Part shown: piece after piece, positions 46,464-56,601 of the stretch | Position numbering within the stretch: position 1 is the first letter of the stretch | Layout: each line of letters starts with the position of its first letter | DNA from: Pseudoneurospora amorphoporcata | Lineage: Eukaryota > Ascomycota > Sordariomycetes > Sordariales > Sordariaceae | Length of the DNA: 63,013 bases | Direction: 5' to 3' | Assembly (NCBI GenBank): GCA_033297205.1 | Contig: MU859264.1 | Location: forward strand, 1-63,013 | Position numbers and translations under genes: made by a program | The notes under the pieces: generated by a model | Told to the model about the DNA's origin: nothing | Databases searched by the model: none | Seen by the model: the letters and a program-made list of their open reading frames with translations, nothing else

Positions 46464-47245
46464 GTTGGATAGGGGGAAATCAGGTGGTAATGTAAGTGGA
46501 AGGGGGGGGATGAGGGGATGGGAATGGGAATGGGAGTGGAATAATGCCTTGTTAGAGGCTACCCATGGTTGGGAAGGAAAGAGGAGGAAAGGTCTGCTGC
46601 CGCCTCCGGGGAAAAGGAATGCCTATGGGTACGATCCCTGTAACTTTGTGATTCTTAAAGGATTCGGTCGGGGTGGGAGGGGGTTGATATCAATACCATG
46701 GGGAGGATGTTTGAGCTGGGGGGGAGAGATGATAGCACTGGAAGAAAGGATACCTTAAGAAGAAGATTAGTAATATCAGAGTTAATCACCTAATATCTTA
46801 ACTGCCCGCGGTGTCTCCAGGTACGGGCTTCGGTTCAGTCGTCTGTCCTTCAGTTCAGTTGTAGGCAAAAGCCTGGACATTCATAGTCATAACTAGTGGT
46901 CTTAAGAGCAAGGACGTAGACTTTTTAACGGTGAAGTCCCGAACAAGCGCAAGCATCAAGATAAATATCTGAGATTAAATGTTGTAATCACCTTGTCGTA
47001 CAGCGCAAACCTGAGTGGATCTCCTCCCTTCCAAACAAACTCCAGTTCATCGCAACTTCCCAACTTCACAAGTCCCAAAACACGACCCCACATTAACATC
47101 CATTCACAATCCACTTCCCGTCCTGCAGCTTCCACTTCCAGCTTCCCCTATGTACCACCTCACCCTGCACGCCTGTATGCATATAGCATATTCATTCACA
47201 CATAAGCAAAATAACCAAGTTATTACCTCAATGATAAAACCACTA
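46464..47245. other. Intergenic, no gene seen
   Basis: This is the 3' flank of the PNS1-like gene, G-rich at 46496-46545, followed by AT-richer sequence up to the tRNA-Ser gene. No coding frame is convincing. Confidence 0.5.
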
Positions 47246-47345
47246 GTCACTTTGGCGGAGTGGTTAACGCGCTGCCCTGCTATTCACAAGAAAGCAAGTT
47301 TAGGCAGTTCCCTCGGGAGCGCAGGTTCGAATCCTGCAGGTGACG
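47246..47345 (+). tRNA. tRNA-Ser (anticodon GCT) with intron
   Basis: The acceptor stem GTCACTT pairs with AGGTGAC and the discriminator is G. The D arm is TGGCGGAGTGGTTAACGC, the anticodon stem is CTGCC/GGCAG, and a long variable arm (TTCCCTCGGGAGC) precedes the T arm with GGTTCGAATCC. The long variable arm and G73 identify a serine tRNA. The loop CTGCTA gives anticodon GCT. A 19-base intron (47283-47301) follows nucleotide 37. Confidence 0.95.
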
Positions 47346-47954
47346 CATTTATTTCTTTTGCCTTTTTTTTTTTTTTCCTTTTGCTTTTAAAAGCAAAGTT
47401 TCTCTCTTTTCTTTGACATCTTACTTTTTGGGTTCTGCGGTTCCTGATGATTGAGATCAACATTTGTCGAAGAGTCGAACGGTCGACCTTCTTTTCCCAT
47501 GGCAACCATACCAGGGGGACGGACGAAAGAAGGATTGCGCAACCAACTGCTCACACCTCGATCCCGCTGGCTGACGACGCCAGGGACAAGCCAATAAGAT
47601 GGCGCAGAAGTGATTCGTTTCCCGGTTTAGCGGCCATGGCGAATGGACGAACGATCGTTGGACGATAACGACGGGCTGAGAAGCCGGCGTCTCGGATCGT
47701 CCCTACAGGGGCGGCGGGGTGAGCTGTCTGAGGGGACGGGAAGCTAAACCTCCTTGCCAAAACATCACGCCACTTGTTGATGTTCTAGGTCTTGACGACG
47801 AGAAACGAAACGGGTCGGTTGCTTTACTGTTTTGGGGGGTTGAAGCTCTCTGGAATTGGCTTCTGCAGGAACAGAAGTGATAAAAAGAAGGCATCCCCAT
47901 AAGATCATGAGAAGGAAGGACTTTATCATCCCTCACCAAGACAACACCGCCGTC
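47346..47954. other. Upstream region of the M20 amidohydrolase
   Basis: Apart from the tRNA terminator I see no separate feature. The reading frame of the downstream gene extends upstream to about 47856, with another in-frame ATG at 47907. Confidence 0.5.
47363..47376 (+). terminator. Pol III terminator of tRNA-Ser
   Basis: A run of 14 T lies 18 bases past the tRNA end; a shorter TTTT at 47356-47359 may act first. Confidence 0.75.
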
Positions 47955-49244
47955 ATGACAGACCCAACCATAGCTACGACAATCGCGGATGCGATCCAAA
48001 CAAACAAGGACGAAATCGCCCTCGTCAACAACCACATCCACTCCAACCCCGAACTCGCCTACCTCGAATTCACCGCCCACTCCACCCTCGTGCATTCTTT
48101 GCGCCGTCTAGGATTCACCGTCACCTCCCCCGCCTACGGCCTGCCCACCTCCTTCGAGGCCGAATACTCCACTCCCGGCCCCAACGGTGAACAAGGCCGC
48201 CTGATCATCTTCAACGCCGAGTACGACGCCCTCCCCGAGATCGGCCACGCCTGCGGCCACAACCTGATCGCGTCCGCCTCTCTGGCCGCCTTTCTGGGCG
48301 TAGCCGCCGCCTTGAAAAAGTCCTCCTCCTCCGGCGGCCACCAACCAGGAGGCCGTGTCCGCCTGCTCGGCACCCCAGCCGAGGAAGGCGGCGGCGGGAA
48401 ACTCAAGCTCATCGACGCGGGCGCCTACAGAGACTGCTCCGCCTGTCTGATGGTGCACCCGGGCCCGCAGGCCAAGCTCCCACCGGGCATCACGGCCGTT
48501 TCGTATGTCCGGATGCTCGCCAACGTCAAGTACAGGGTGTACTTTTCGGGGCGGGAGGCGCACGCGTCTATTTCGCCGTGGGAAGGCATCAACGCCCTCG
48601 ACGCCGTCTGTCTTTCGTACAACGCCATCAGCATGCTGCGCCAGCAGATGCGGCCCGAGGAGCGCGTCCACGGAGTTTTCCGCGAGGCGGGCACGCGGCC
48701 GAATATCACGCCGGCGGACTGCTGCGTCGAGTACTATGTTCGGTCCACGACGCGGAAAGGCGCCGAGGAGCTGGGGAAAAGGGTGCTAAAGTGTTTCGAG
48801 GGCGCGGCGCTGGCTACGGGGTGTGCATGGCGGAAGGAGGATATGAGTCCTTATTATGATGTTAGGCCTTCCAAGAAGTTGTGCAAGGCGTGGATGGAGG
48901 CCATGAATTCATCACCCCCCACTGCCACTGCCACTGCCGAAGAGACGGGCAAAGTGGCGTGGGAAGACCCCAAGGATTTCTTCCAGGGGAGCACGGATAT
49001 GGGAAATGTGTGCTATGAGTGTCCGGGGTTTCATGGCGTGTTTGGCATCGAGACGGAGGAGGGCGCGGCGAATCATACGAAGGGGTTCACCAAGGGGGCG
49101 GGCACCAAGGAAAGTTTTGAGAGGGCGTTGGAGTGTGGGAGGGCAATGGCGGAGGTGGGGTGGAGGGTGCTTGTTGATGAAGAGTTTGCGGAGGGGGTGA
49201 GGAGGGAGTGGGAGGGTGATATGAAGGATGCGGAGGGGAGGTAG
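47955..49244 (+). CDS. M20-family amidohydrolase / dipeptidase (PM20D2-like)
   Basis: This is a zinc metallohydrolase of peptidase family M20 (M20D branch), which cleaves N-acyl amino acids or small dipeptides. From the chosen ATG (MTDPTIATTIADAIQ) it has 429 residues; starting at 47907 it would have 445. The metal and catalytic signatures are EYDALPEIGHACGHN (about 92-106) and GTPAEEGGGGK, with the general-base glutamate pair. The dimerisation domain begins VKYRVYFSGREAHAS, and the late metal-ligand region reads GSTDMGNVCYECPGFHGVFG. It is intronless. No signal peptide is seen from the chosen start, suggesting a cytosolic enzyme. The exact substrate cannot be inferred. Confidence 0.92.
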   Translation: MTDPTIATTIADAIQTNKDEIALVNNHIHSNPELAYLEFTAHSTLVHSLRRLGFTVTSPAYGLPTSFEAEYSTPGPNGEQGRLIIFNAEYDALPEIGHACGHNLIASASLAAFLGVAAALKKSSSSGGHQPGGRVRLLGTPAEEGGGGKLKLIDAGAYRDCSACLMVHPGPQAKLPPGITAVSYVRMLANVKYRVYFSGREAHASISPWEGINALDAVCLSYNAISMLRQQMRPEERVHGVFREAGTRPNITPADCCVEYYVRSTTRKGAEELGKRVLKCFEGAALATGCAWRKEDMSPYYDVRPSKKLCKAWMEAMNSSPPTATATAEETGKVAWEDPKDFFQGSTDMGNVCYECPGFHGVFGIETEEGAANHTKGFTKGAGTKESFERALECGRAMAEVGWRVLVDEEFAEGVRREWEGDMKDAEGR

Positions 49245-49950
49245 GTGGGTCACCTAGGTAGAGAGGTATGTATGGCCTATTTCTGGTTCTGGCGTTTGAC
49301 TTTTGGGATGATATAGCAGTAGAGGGACCCAGGCCATTTTGAGTTATTCTTTTGGATGAACCATACCTTCTGTATGCAAGCCTTGTTTTAACCCGTCAGC
49401 TTCTATTCCTTCTCTTTCCTCACTTCCACTCAACCCTTCACCTCGCTCATACGCGGAAACACGCTATACATATCTTTCGGCACGCTCTTCCACTGCATCT
49501 CCCCATCCAGTTTTTGTCCCTGACACTCCCTCCACGCCTCCCTGACCATCTGCGCCCTCTTCTCGCTCCTGGGCGTGATGTTTATCTTGAAGGGCGCCGG
49601 CTGCACTAGCAGCCTACCGATTAGACTACTATCTCCTTGCCCGTTTGCGGGTCGATAGCCCGGTCAAAGTTGAAGGCCCACATCAGACGGGCGATGCTCA
49701 GGAACAAAAAGTCGTCAGCCACGTGCAGGCCCTGGCAGATACGTCGACCGGCGCCAAAGGTGTAGGTAGTGATCACGCTCATCAACGTTGGGGTTCAGCA
49801 CAGGCTTCGGAAGAGGTCTGCGTGTCGTCGTGCATGAACCGGTCGGGGTTGAATGTGTGCGGCGGGTCCTTGTACCGGTTTTCATCGGTGTTGATGCCCC
49901 CTTTTTGTCCGTTAGTTTTTGTTTGCTCTCTTCTGGATAACACTTCTTTT

Positions 49951-50050
49951 GGGGGGGGGGGGCGGGCGGGCGGCCGGCCCCGCGGGGGGCCCCGCCCGCC
50001 GCCGGGAGAACGCGCGCCCGCCCACAAGGGGGGGGGTCGGGGCGTCGGGG
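49951..50050. other. Extreme GC tract abutting the assembly gap
   Basis: A 12-base G run opens about 100 bases of almost pure G/C (GGGCGGGCGG, CCGCGGGG and similar), unlike anything else here, ending at the N run. It is probably low-quality or artefactual sequence, lying inside the P450 relic's intron. Confidence 0.6.
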
Positions 50051-50060
50051 NNNNNNNNNN
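50051..50060. other. Assembly gap (10 N)
   Basis: Ten N bases mark a gap of unknown true length inside the P450 relic. Confidence 1.
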
Positions 50061-50144
50061 GTGTTGTTACCTGTTTTATTGGGTGTTTTTCCCCCGTTTT
50101 TTTCATTTAGTTTTTTTTTGCGGTGTTCTGTAAAACAATTATTT

Positions 50145-50164
50145 CCCCCCCCCCCCCCCCCCCC
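50145..50164. repeat. C homopolymer (20 bases)
   Basis: An uninterrupted 20-base C run lies on the right flank of the gap, again within the presumed P450 intron. It likely contributes to the assembly break. Confidence 0.9.
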
Positions 50165-50331
50165 TCTCCTCCCCCAAAGAAAAAAAAAAACAACTCACCA
50201 AATATTCAACACAATACTCGAATCCTTCGGAATCCTATACCCCCTATACTCATCATCCCTAATCACCGCATGCGGCACGCCCAAAATCCCCGTCGGCATC
50301 CACCTCAAGCTCTCCTCCATCGTATGAAGCT

Positions 50332-51932
50332 ATAGGGAAGAGCCTCTTTATGTCAGCTTTTGGACTGTATATAAACCGGTTTTTGTTACCAGTCCTATAT
50401 AAGAAGTATAGTAGATAGACTCTAGCAGACCGTCGAAGGAGTAAGTAAGACATGACCTCCAGTTTCCCCTCAAAGCTGGAGGGAGGTATCTAGACTACCT
50501 CTAGGTAGGATCTCGGCAGACGGTTTCTTACCTACTTTCCACGGTATTTATTGGCTGTTATTGCCTTGCATGGTGGCCACCGGAAGTGGTCGCCAACCCA
50601 ACTGTTGCTCCTTTTGCTGTGATGATCGATGAGAATCCGTTTAGATTATTTTTGTTCGTTTTCTTCCCTTGCAGTTGTCTCGGCGGTCTGGTGTTATTAT
50701 TGCGGGAGATAATGGCGTTCAGAGGACGGGAGGTTGAGAGGAGGTACCTTAGGTGGTAAGTACCTATCAAACACCTTCCTTCACCCCTGACCCGCTAGGA
50801 AGGCAATGTCAGGGACCTCGCATCAGCTCCAGACAATAAAACAACGCAGGAAACCCAAAATGCCATGTTTGAGCGATGGAAAACCAATAGGAGCAAATCT
50901 TTGATAACGTAGGCGTTTTAGTGCAGACGAGGAGTAGCTTGCCGACGGTGTCGATGTTGAGGCTGAATGTTATCCGGGGAAACTAACTCCTTGCCAACTC
51001 CTTGGCCTTCAGGGCCTTGTATATGCCGTTCGTCGGCTACCGTTGGAGCTTAAATTCGGGAGGTGTAAACACAAAGGCTCGAAAGATGTGCTTCCGTATA
51101 AAGACGCTTTTCGGTTTAATAAAGGTAGAAGTAAAGACTCATCAACTCCTGCTTTTTACCCGCTTGTCCTTTATATGACTCTCACTCTCACTCTTCATGC
51201 TCATCTTTTGTGTGAGAATCGTCAAAGTGTCTGCGGATTCGTAAGACGACCGGATGAGGGTACATCGGGACCCCTCCACGCAATCCACTCCCAAGGCTCC
51301 AAGTGCTGACTGCATTCCTTCCATCGAATTGCATCGAGATCAGGATCAGAATCCTCGTTGCCGAGTCTTGCTGTGGTTGTAGGATTTCCGGCATTGGTAA
51401 GGCATACATATTGTTATGTACTGGCGGACAGCGCTCGGTGATGACTGGTGACAACATGTGTGGTTGATGGCGGCGCCTTGTTATACACGGTGGCCACTTT
51501 TCTTTCCTTATTCTTCGGCCATGGATAATGAAACCATTATGCCGTCACACAGGCGACAAGTTTGGTAACCGACAGCTCAAATAGCCTTGCGGGGGAGCGG
51601 AAGATCATTCCGCGACACTTTGTCGAAGACCGAAGCCGGTCCTTGAGATGACCAAAAATATATTACCCTTTAATTCTCCTATCACAAAAAGAAATGCTCT
51701 GCAACACCAGATCAGACCTCCTTGTCAAAGCCAACCAAGCCGCCTCTAACCAACAACACCCCAAAACCGAACTCCTTTCAAAAGCAAAGCCAGTAAGCCA
51801 GTAATAATGCATGTGTACAAAAAATCCTCCATTACCCATTCTTCACCATACTTCCCCTCGACAATTATATATATACTCGCTTTGCTTTTACCATTTCCTC
51901 CGCTCTCATATCCCTCAGAGGAAAAGATCAGA
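50332..51932. other. Intergenic, possibly decayed sequence
   Basis: No gene is seen. The P450 homology stops abruptly at its left edge, so a breakpoint or deletion lies near 50331. A short hairpin (CCTCCAG/CTGGAGG) is at about 50457-50483. The right end is the 3' flank of the YTP1-like gene. Confidence 0.5.
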
Positions 51933-53583
51933 CTACCTCCTTGCCGCAGCACTAGGACTAGCAATTTCCCCATCATCCACGTCCCTCTCATTCTTCAACA
52001 AATTCCTCCTTGACGCAACCTCATCATCCTCATCATCGCTCATCAGACCCTCGAGCTCAAATTCGCCCGCATCTCTAAGCTGGGTCTCGGGATTCGTGGG
52101 CCGTCCGTTCAATCGGATAGCACCGTTGCCGTGCGTGATATTATGGTTCTTGCTAAGGCTGTCGGCGTTGGCAGTGCGATCGTAGAGGCAGATGAGGATG
52201 TTGACGAAGAGGAAGAGGATAAAGGCGAGGGAGTAGATGATTAGGACATAAGCGACATGGTCGATGCCGGAGCCGGCGACGAGGGCCATTTGTTCTTCGG
52301 TGGCGGACATGAAGAGGAAGCCGGAGGCGTAGAGGAGCTGGCGGATGTTAGTAACTCGGTCAAAGGGGAGGAGGGACGTGGGGTTGGAACTTACGAAAAC
52401 AGGAACATATTGGAAACTATGCGTCTCATACCCCTGATCCGAAACGGCCGGCTTATCCTTGAGGATAAACGAAATCTCAATGATACGCGTAAGCCCTGCG
52501 CCCCTAAGGGTCCACCCGAACATCTTGTGAGTCATGGCACTGATCATGAGCTCCTGGGGGTGAGCAGACATAGCCCAGCCGGTGATCAGCAGGACAAAGC
52601 CAGGGATGAAGTTGCGCTTGGGAGTGCCGTCCCGGTTCCTGCTCAACCAGACACCAGCGAGACCAGCAGCCCACCAGATGACGCCCATGGTGGTGTGCTG
52701 CCAGTCGTTGCGGACCCAGGCGGTCCCCCAGCGGTGCTCGGTGAAGGTGTTGACGCAGCCCCAGGCGGCGATGACGGCGCTGTCGAAGAACTCCTGGCTG
52801 CGGCCGGTGCGGCGCAACCAAATCTGACCGACCAGGAGGACGATGGTCAGGAGGACGCCGTAGGCGATGAAGGCGCTGCCCATGATGAAGTGGGCCAAGC
52901 ACTGGCCTAAATGGTCGCCCTGGCAGAAGCCGAGAGCGGTAATGCCGCCGAACAACATCTGGACCCACGAGGCGATGGGGAAGGCCTTGCCATTGATGCT
53001 GTGGAGGATGCGGAAGACGGGGCGGATGCGGCCGTGGAAGCCCTTCTCGAGGTGGAGCTTGAGGTAGACGCCCAGGACGACCTGGCCGATCATCATGAGG
53101 AACAGGATGTTGGCGAAGGTGGCGTGGACGTTGTTGGAGATGAACTGTCTGCCCTTGTGCAAGTGGCCGAGTACGTATCCGACGACGGCGAGGGCGGTCG
53201 CGAGGACTTGGAGAGGAACGTGCCAACGGCTCTTGACCATCTGTTTGGTCCATGTTAGCATTCCGACCTGAAATTCCAATCTTGGTGTCTTGAAAGCTTA
53301 CCCCCAATACCATGCCCGTGGGAAACAAGATGCCAAAGACAAACGTCTGCAGAAAGATATGAAGCCATAGTGTCGTGTCAAGCGGGTCGACCGAGACGGT
53401 CGCTCCCTCGGGGATCTGATCTTCGTGATGGTCGTGACCGGACGCCATGGGGATGAATGAAGCAGCCAGAACTGCTGTAGCTGCCGTTGCTGTGATGGAG
53501 GAGGAGGACACTGCTCGAGGTATTAGGCGGCGCAACGACGACGAAGAGCCGCCGCGACGGGCGGCCGGGTTGTTGAGAGTCAT
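51933..53583 (-). CDS. YTP1-like multi-pass membrane protein (DUF2427 + Ytp1)
   Basis: This fungal integral membrane protein of the YTP1 family (510 residues) is related in layout to cytochrome b561-type proteins; its function is unknown. Exons are 53583-53302, 53240-52395 and 52337-51933, with introns of 61 and 57 bases. An Ala/Ser-rich N-terminal signal-like segment is followed by a His-rich GHDHHEDQIPEG. The DUF2427 region runs LWLHIFLQTFVFGILFPTGMVLG into MVKSRWHVPLQV. The Ytp1 domain includes GKAFPIASWVQMLFGGITALGFC and LGQCLAHFIMGSAFIAYG. Conserved His residues in the helices could bind heme or metal, which is inference. The C-terminal tail is acidic and cytosolic-looking. The second intron is a stop-free multiple of three, so retention would insert 19 residues. 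Confidence 0.9.
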
Positions 53584-54471
53584 GGCGCGCGTTTCGGATC
53601 GAACAAGGCTGTAACCCTGCGCACTGGCACTGGGGTAATTCGTCAATGGGGTGGGATGGGATGGGACGAGGCAGCCCGTGTTTCGTACTCGACGAGGAGA
53701 CCTTGTTGTCGGACACGGTGGTATGTAATGACGATGACAGCACAAGCTAATGTGCTGTTTTAACGGCGGTGGTTTGCGGGGGCGTTACACGATAGGGCGG
53801 AATCGGCAACCGATGGAGGATGAAGGAAGGGAGCCCGCAACCGAAAGGGATGAACGAAAAAAAGATCGGATCTCAATTAAATTGGCCGAGAACCTTCACG
53901 GCGGGCGCGGTTATGTCGGAAGCTCCAGCGCCTTGGCTGCAAAGTCCGGTGGCATTCATGGCCTTCCCGGGGCATTCTGATTGGGTCCAGAGCTTCTTCA
54001 AACAACAGCGAACATGGGTGTACCGCTGTAGCTTGCACTAACATTTGCATTCAGGCAGTACTGTCCCTGCCGCGTAGGCCTCATTTCCTGGCCACAGCAC
54101 CTGCCGGCCTTCCTTCAACATTCCCCACATTCCCGATAGGGTTGAAAGCATCATATATAATTGGCTAAAAGCAATCCAAGTCTTGGGATTCCAGACACCT
54201 TAAACAATTTCTCTTGATTCTTGTCATATATCTTGGCTGCTCTCGGCACTTTGTCTCGCGACATCACCCAACTCTTCTCATCCTCTTTTCCGTCTCATGT
54301 TCTTTCACAAAGACGAAACATTATTGTTGTATAATCATATCGGTATCAAAGTCAACATGAAGCCAAACCGCAAATCAAGGCCAACTCCCCAAACTCCTTT
54401 TCCGGACCATTGTACATTAACCCATAGCCCTGAAGCCCGAACACTCCCATCTTCCTCGCAAACATAATCCT
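53584..54471. other. Intergenic, YTP1-like promoter side
   Basis: No gene is seen. It contains the upstream region of the leftward YTP1-like gene and the 3' flank of the next MFS gene. Confidence 0.5.
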
Positions 54472-56316
54472 TTATACAGCAGACAAACTCCTCGTCAACT
54501 CGCCCATTCCCACCTCGTTCGCGCCGCTCATCTCCAGGATGCTCCTCCTGCTCGCCCTGCTCATTCCACTGCGTCTGCTAATCCTGCTCCTGTGAGACCT
54601 CACGGTTCTCTGAGACTTCTGGGTTCTCTCCCTCTTCAGAGCAGCTCCGGTTCCTTTCTCGAGATCCTCCTCATTGCCTTCCTCCTCAACCTCCTCCCCA
54701 TCCGATTCCGACCCGAGGTCTTCGGCCGTCAGACCACCCAAACGAGAGCAAGGACTTCTAGTCCTGATTGCCTCTGCGTAAATGATAAAAGCAAAGGGCA
54801 CCAAACACAAAACGGCGCTGACGATAGCCAGGACGGTGATAGCCCATGCGACGCCCAAGGCGGCCAGCATGTTATCGATTGCCAAGGGGATAAGAGCGCC
54901 CGCAATGGAGCGCGTGGTACCGCAAGCTGCGAGGGCCGAGGCGGCGAAGTTGAGCGGGGAGTAGGCGTCCGCCACGTACTGTTTGTTGTTGTCTGTTAGC
55001 ACCACAGCTTATACCCAAAGAAGAAAAGAGAATCAAGGAAACTTACGTTGATCATGGCAGTAAAGATCATATGGTAAGCGAACCCATACGGAACATAGGC
55101 CACCAGCGGAACCGCCCAATGGACACTCTGTCTGCTAGTCCAGCCCAACCAGAGCAGACTGATGACAAATATCGGTCCACCAACGCAAGCAACAGGCAGA
55201 CGCAGATACTCGGATTTGCGATCGGCAGGATAGCGGGCCGCGAGCTTGGGACCGTATGAGTCGTACCAGACAACCACGAAGCAAGCAATGATGGTACCCA
55301 GGCCCATGATCATAAAGGCCACGCCAGCGATGCCAGGGGTGAAGTTGTAGGTTCCGGTCCAGATTGTGCCGCCGATTCTGAGCATCATGTAAAATACCGT
55401 GTAGACGAAGGCGAGGTAAATGCATGTCAGGCCAAGGAGGAGCTCGGTGCAGAGCAGGACCATGGGTCGGCAGAGCGTGATACTCTGTTGACTAGTGTCA
55501 GCTCCCGTCCCTTTTCCACAATCGATTCAAGTTAAATCACCAGGGACGCGGGCGGGGTACTCACAAGCTGCCTCCAAACACTCAACTTCTCACCATCGGC
55601 GTCACCCAAGCCCGTAACCGGAGCGACATACCTCACCCCCTTCGCCTTGCCTTCCGCTTCCATCTGCTTGTTCAGCTTCTCGGCCCTGGCCTTTAGCAGT
55701 TTGGGATGGAACGTCTCCGGCAGCAAGGCCACCGCGATGAACGACACGCCAGCCACAATGAGCGCACACCAGAACACCCATCTCCAGCCCTTGGAGCGTC
55801 CCAAAAACCCGCCCACAACCGGCGCTCCCAACGGCCCCACAAACGAACTGGCGCTCCAGATCATCATCATCCTCCCCCTCATCACCTTATCGCCAAACAC
55901 ATCCGCCACCACGCCTCCACCGACGCTGTTAGGCGGCGCACCGAACGTGCCAGCAAGCAACCTCATGACGAGGAATAAAGGCCAACTGTTCGCCAGAGCA
56001 CAGCCCAGGGTGGCGAGGACGAACAATCCGAAACCGATGACCAAGACGGGACGACGGCCGTATGTTTCGGACAAGGGAGCGCAGATGAGGGGACCGAAAA
56101 CGAAGCCGATTAGGTACATGGAGGTGGGGAGGGTGGTTTGGGGACCGGGCGAGGCAAAGTTGAAGACGGGGACGAGGAGAGGCGAAAGGTTGGAGCAGAG
56201 GGCGGAGCCAAAGCCCGAGTTGATGCAGGCTAGGGTTGTGGCAACGACGATGAAGAGTTTTTTGGTCTGTTTGTTTTGTGTCAGTTGAAGGCACTGAGAG
56301 CCGAAAAGGAGAGGGG

Positions 56317-56351
<35 letters not shown>

Positions 56352-56601
56352 GACATACCGGAGACCAGTTGTGAGGATTCTCAGGATCATTTTCGGCAAA
56401 AGCAACGACAAGTGTCGTAGGTTCGCCAGCTGCTTGATCTTCTGCACCTGAGTCGAGGGCTGTTTGACTGCTGTTGGCCGAGACTGGTGTTGTTGTTTCC
56501 AGTGGCGTCTTCTTCTCGAGTGGTGTTGACGTTGGTGTGGTTGAACCGGGATCGCCCATAACGATCTCATCTGTGATGTCCTGCTCGTTGATGATGTTCA
56601 T
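54472..56601 (-). CDS. MFS transporter, DHA1 (polyamine/drug:H+ antiporter) type
   Basis: Exons 56601-56359, 56266-55565, 55484-55047 and 54978-54472 give 629 residues; all introns (92, 80, 68 bases) are phase 0. The cytosolic N-terminus ends with ENDPENPHNWSP, the usual lead-in to TM1. Motif A (GPLICAPLSETYGRRPVLVIG) with the SE-x-YGRRP form points to the DHA1 TPO-like group. WSASSFVGPLGAPVVGGFLG is motif C in TM5, and the TM6 end is ALLPETFHPKLL. After the TM6-TM7 loop, VFYMMLRIGGTIWTGTYNFTPG and YVADAYSPLNFAASAL are typical. The C-terminal tail is about 100 residues, acidic then Ser/Arg-rich, with likely phosphorylation sites. Intron 1 contains a 31-base T run on the sense strand. The substrate is not determinable. 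Confidence 0.93.
56317..56347. repeat. 31-base A run (T on sense strand) inside MFS intron 1
   Basis: An uninterrupted A31 occupies a third of the 92-base first intron of the MFS gene, between donor and branch site. Its length may be variable or inaccurate. Confidence 0.9.

Larger units (their letters stand above)
49430..50331 (-). pseudogene. Cytochrome P450 C-terminal relic, frameshifted and gapped
   Basis: Only the last third of a P450 is present on the minus strand. It starts near 50331 with LHTMEESLRWMPTG (ExxR helix) and continues VPHAVIRDDEYRGYRIPKDSSI to a GTGAGT donor. An intron containing the N gap and long G/C runs follows, then GINTDENRYKDPPHTFNPDRF, then TYTFGAGRRICQG (the heme-thiolate motif FxxGxRxCxG, about 49729-49758). 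The end is LLVQPAPFKINITPRSEKR and SVPKDMYSVFPRMSEVKG. The frame shifts at least three times. One shift fits a 4-base CTAC duplication (plus strand 49762-49769), and another lies after GKEIVV. The N-terminal two thirds are absent upstream. It is a decayed gene, though some frameshifts could be sequence errors next to the gap. Confidence 0.85.

Noticed and set aside
49645..50133. 162-codon frame spanning the N gap
   Set aside because: It crosses unknown bases and artefact-like G/C sequence, and lies opposite the P450 relic.
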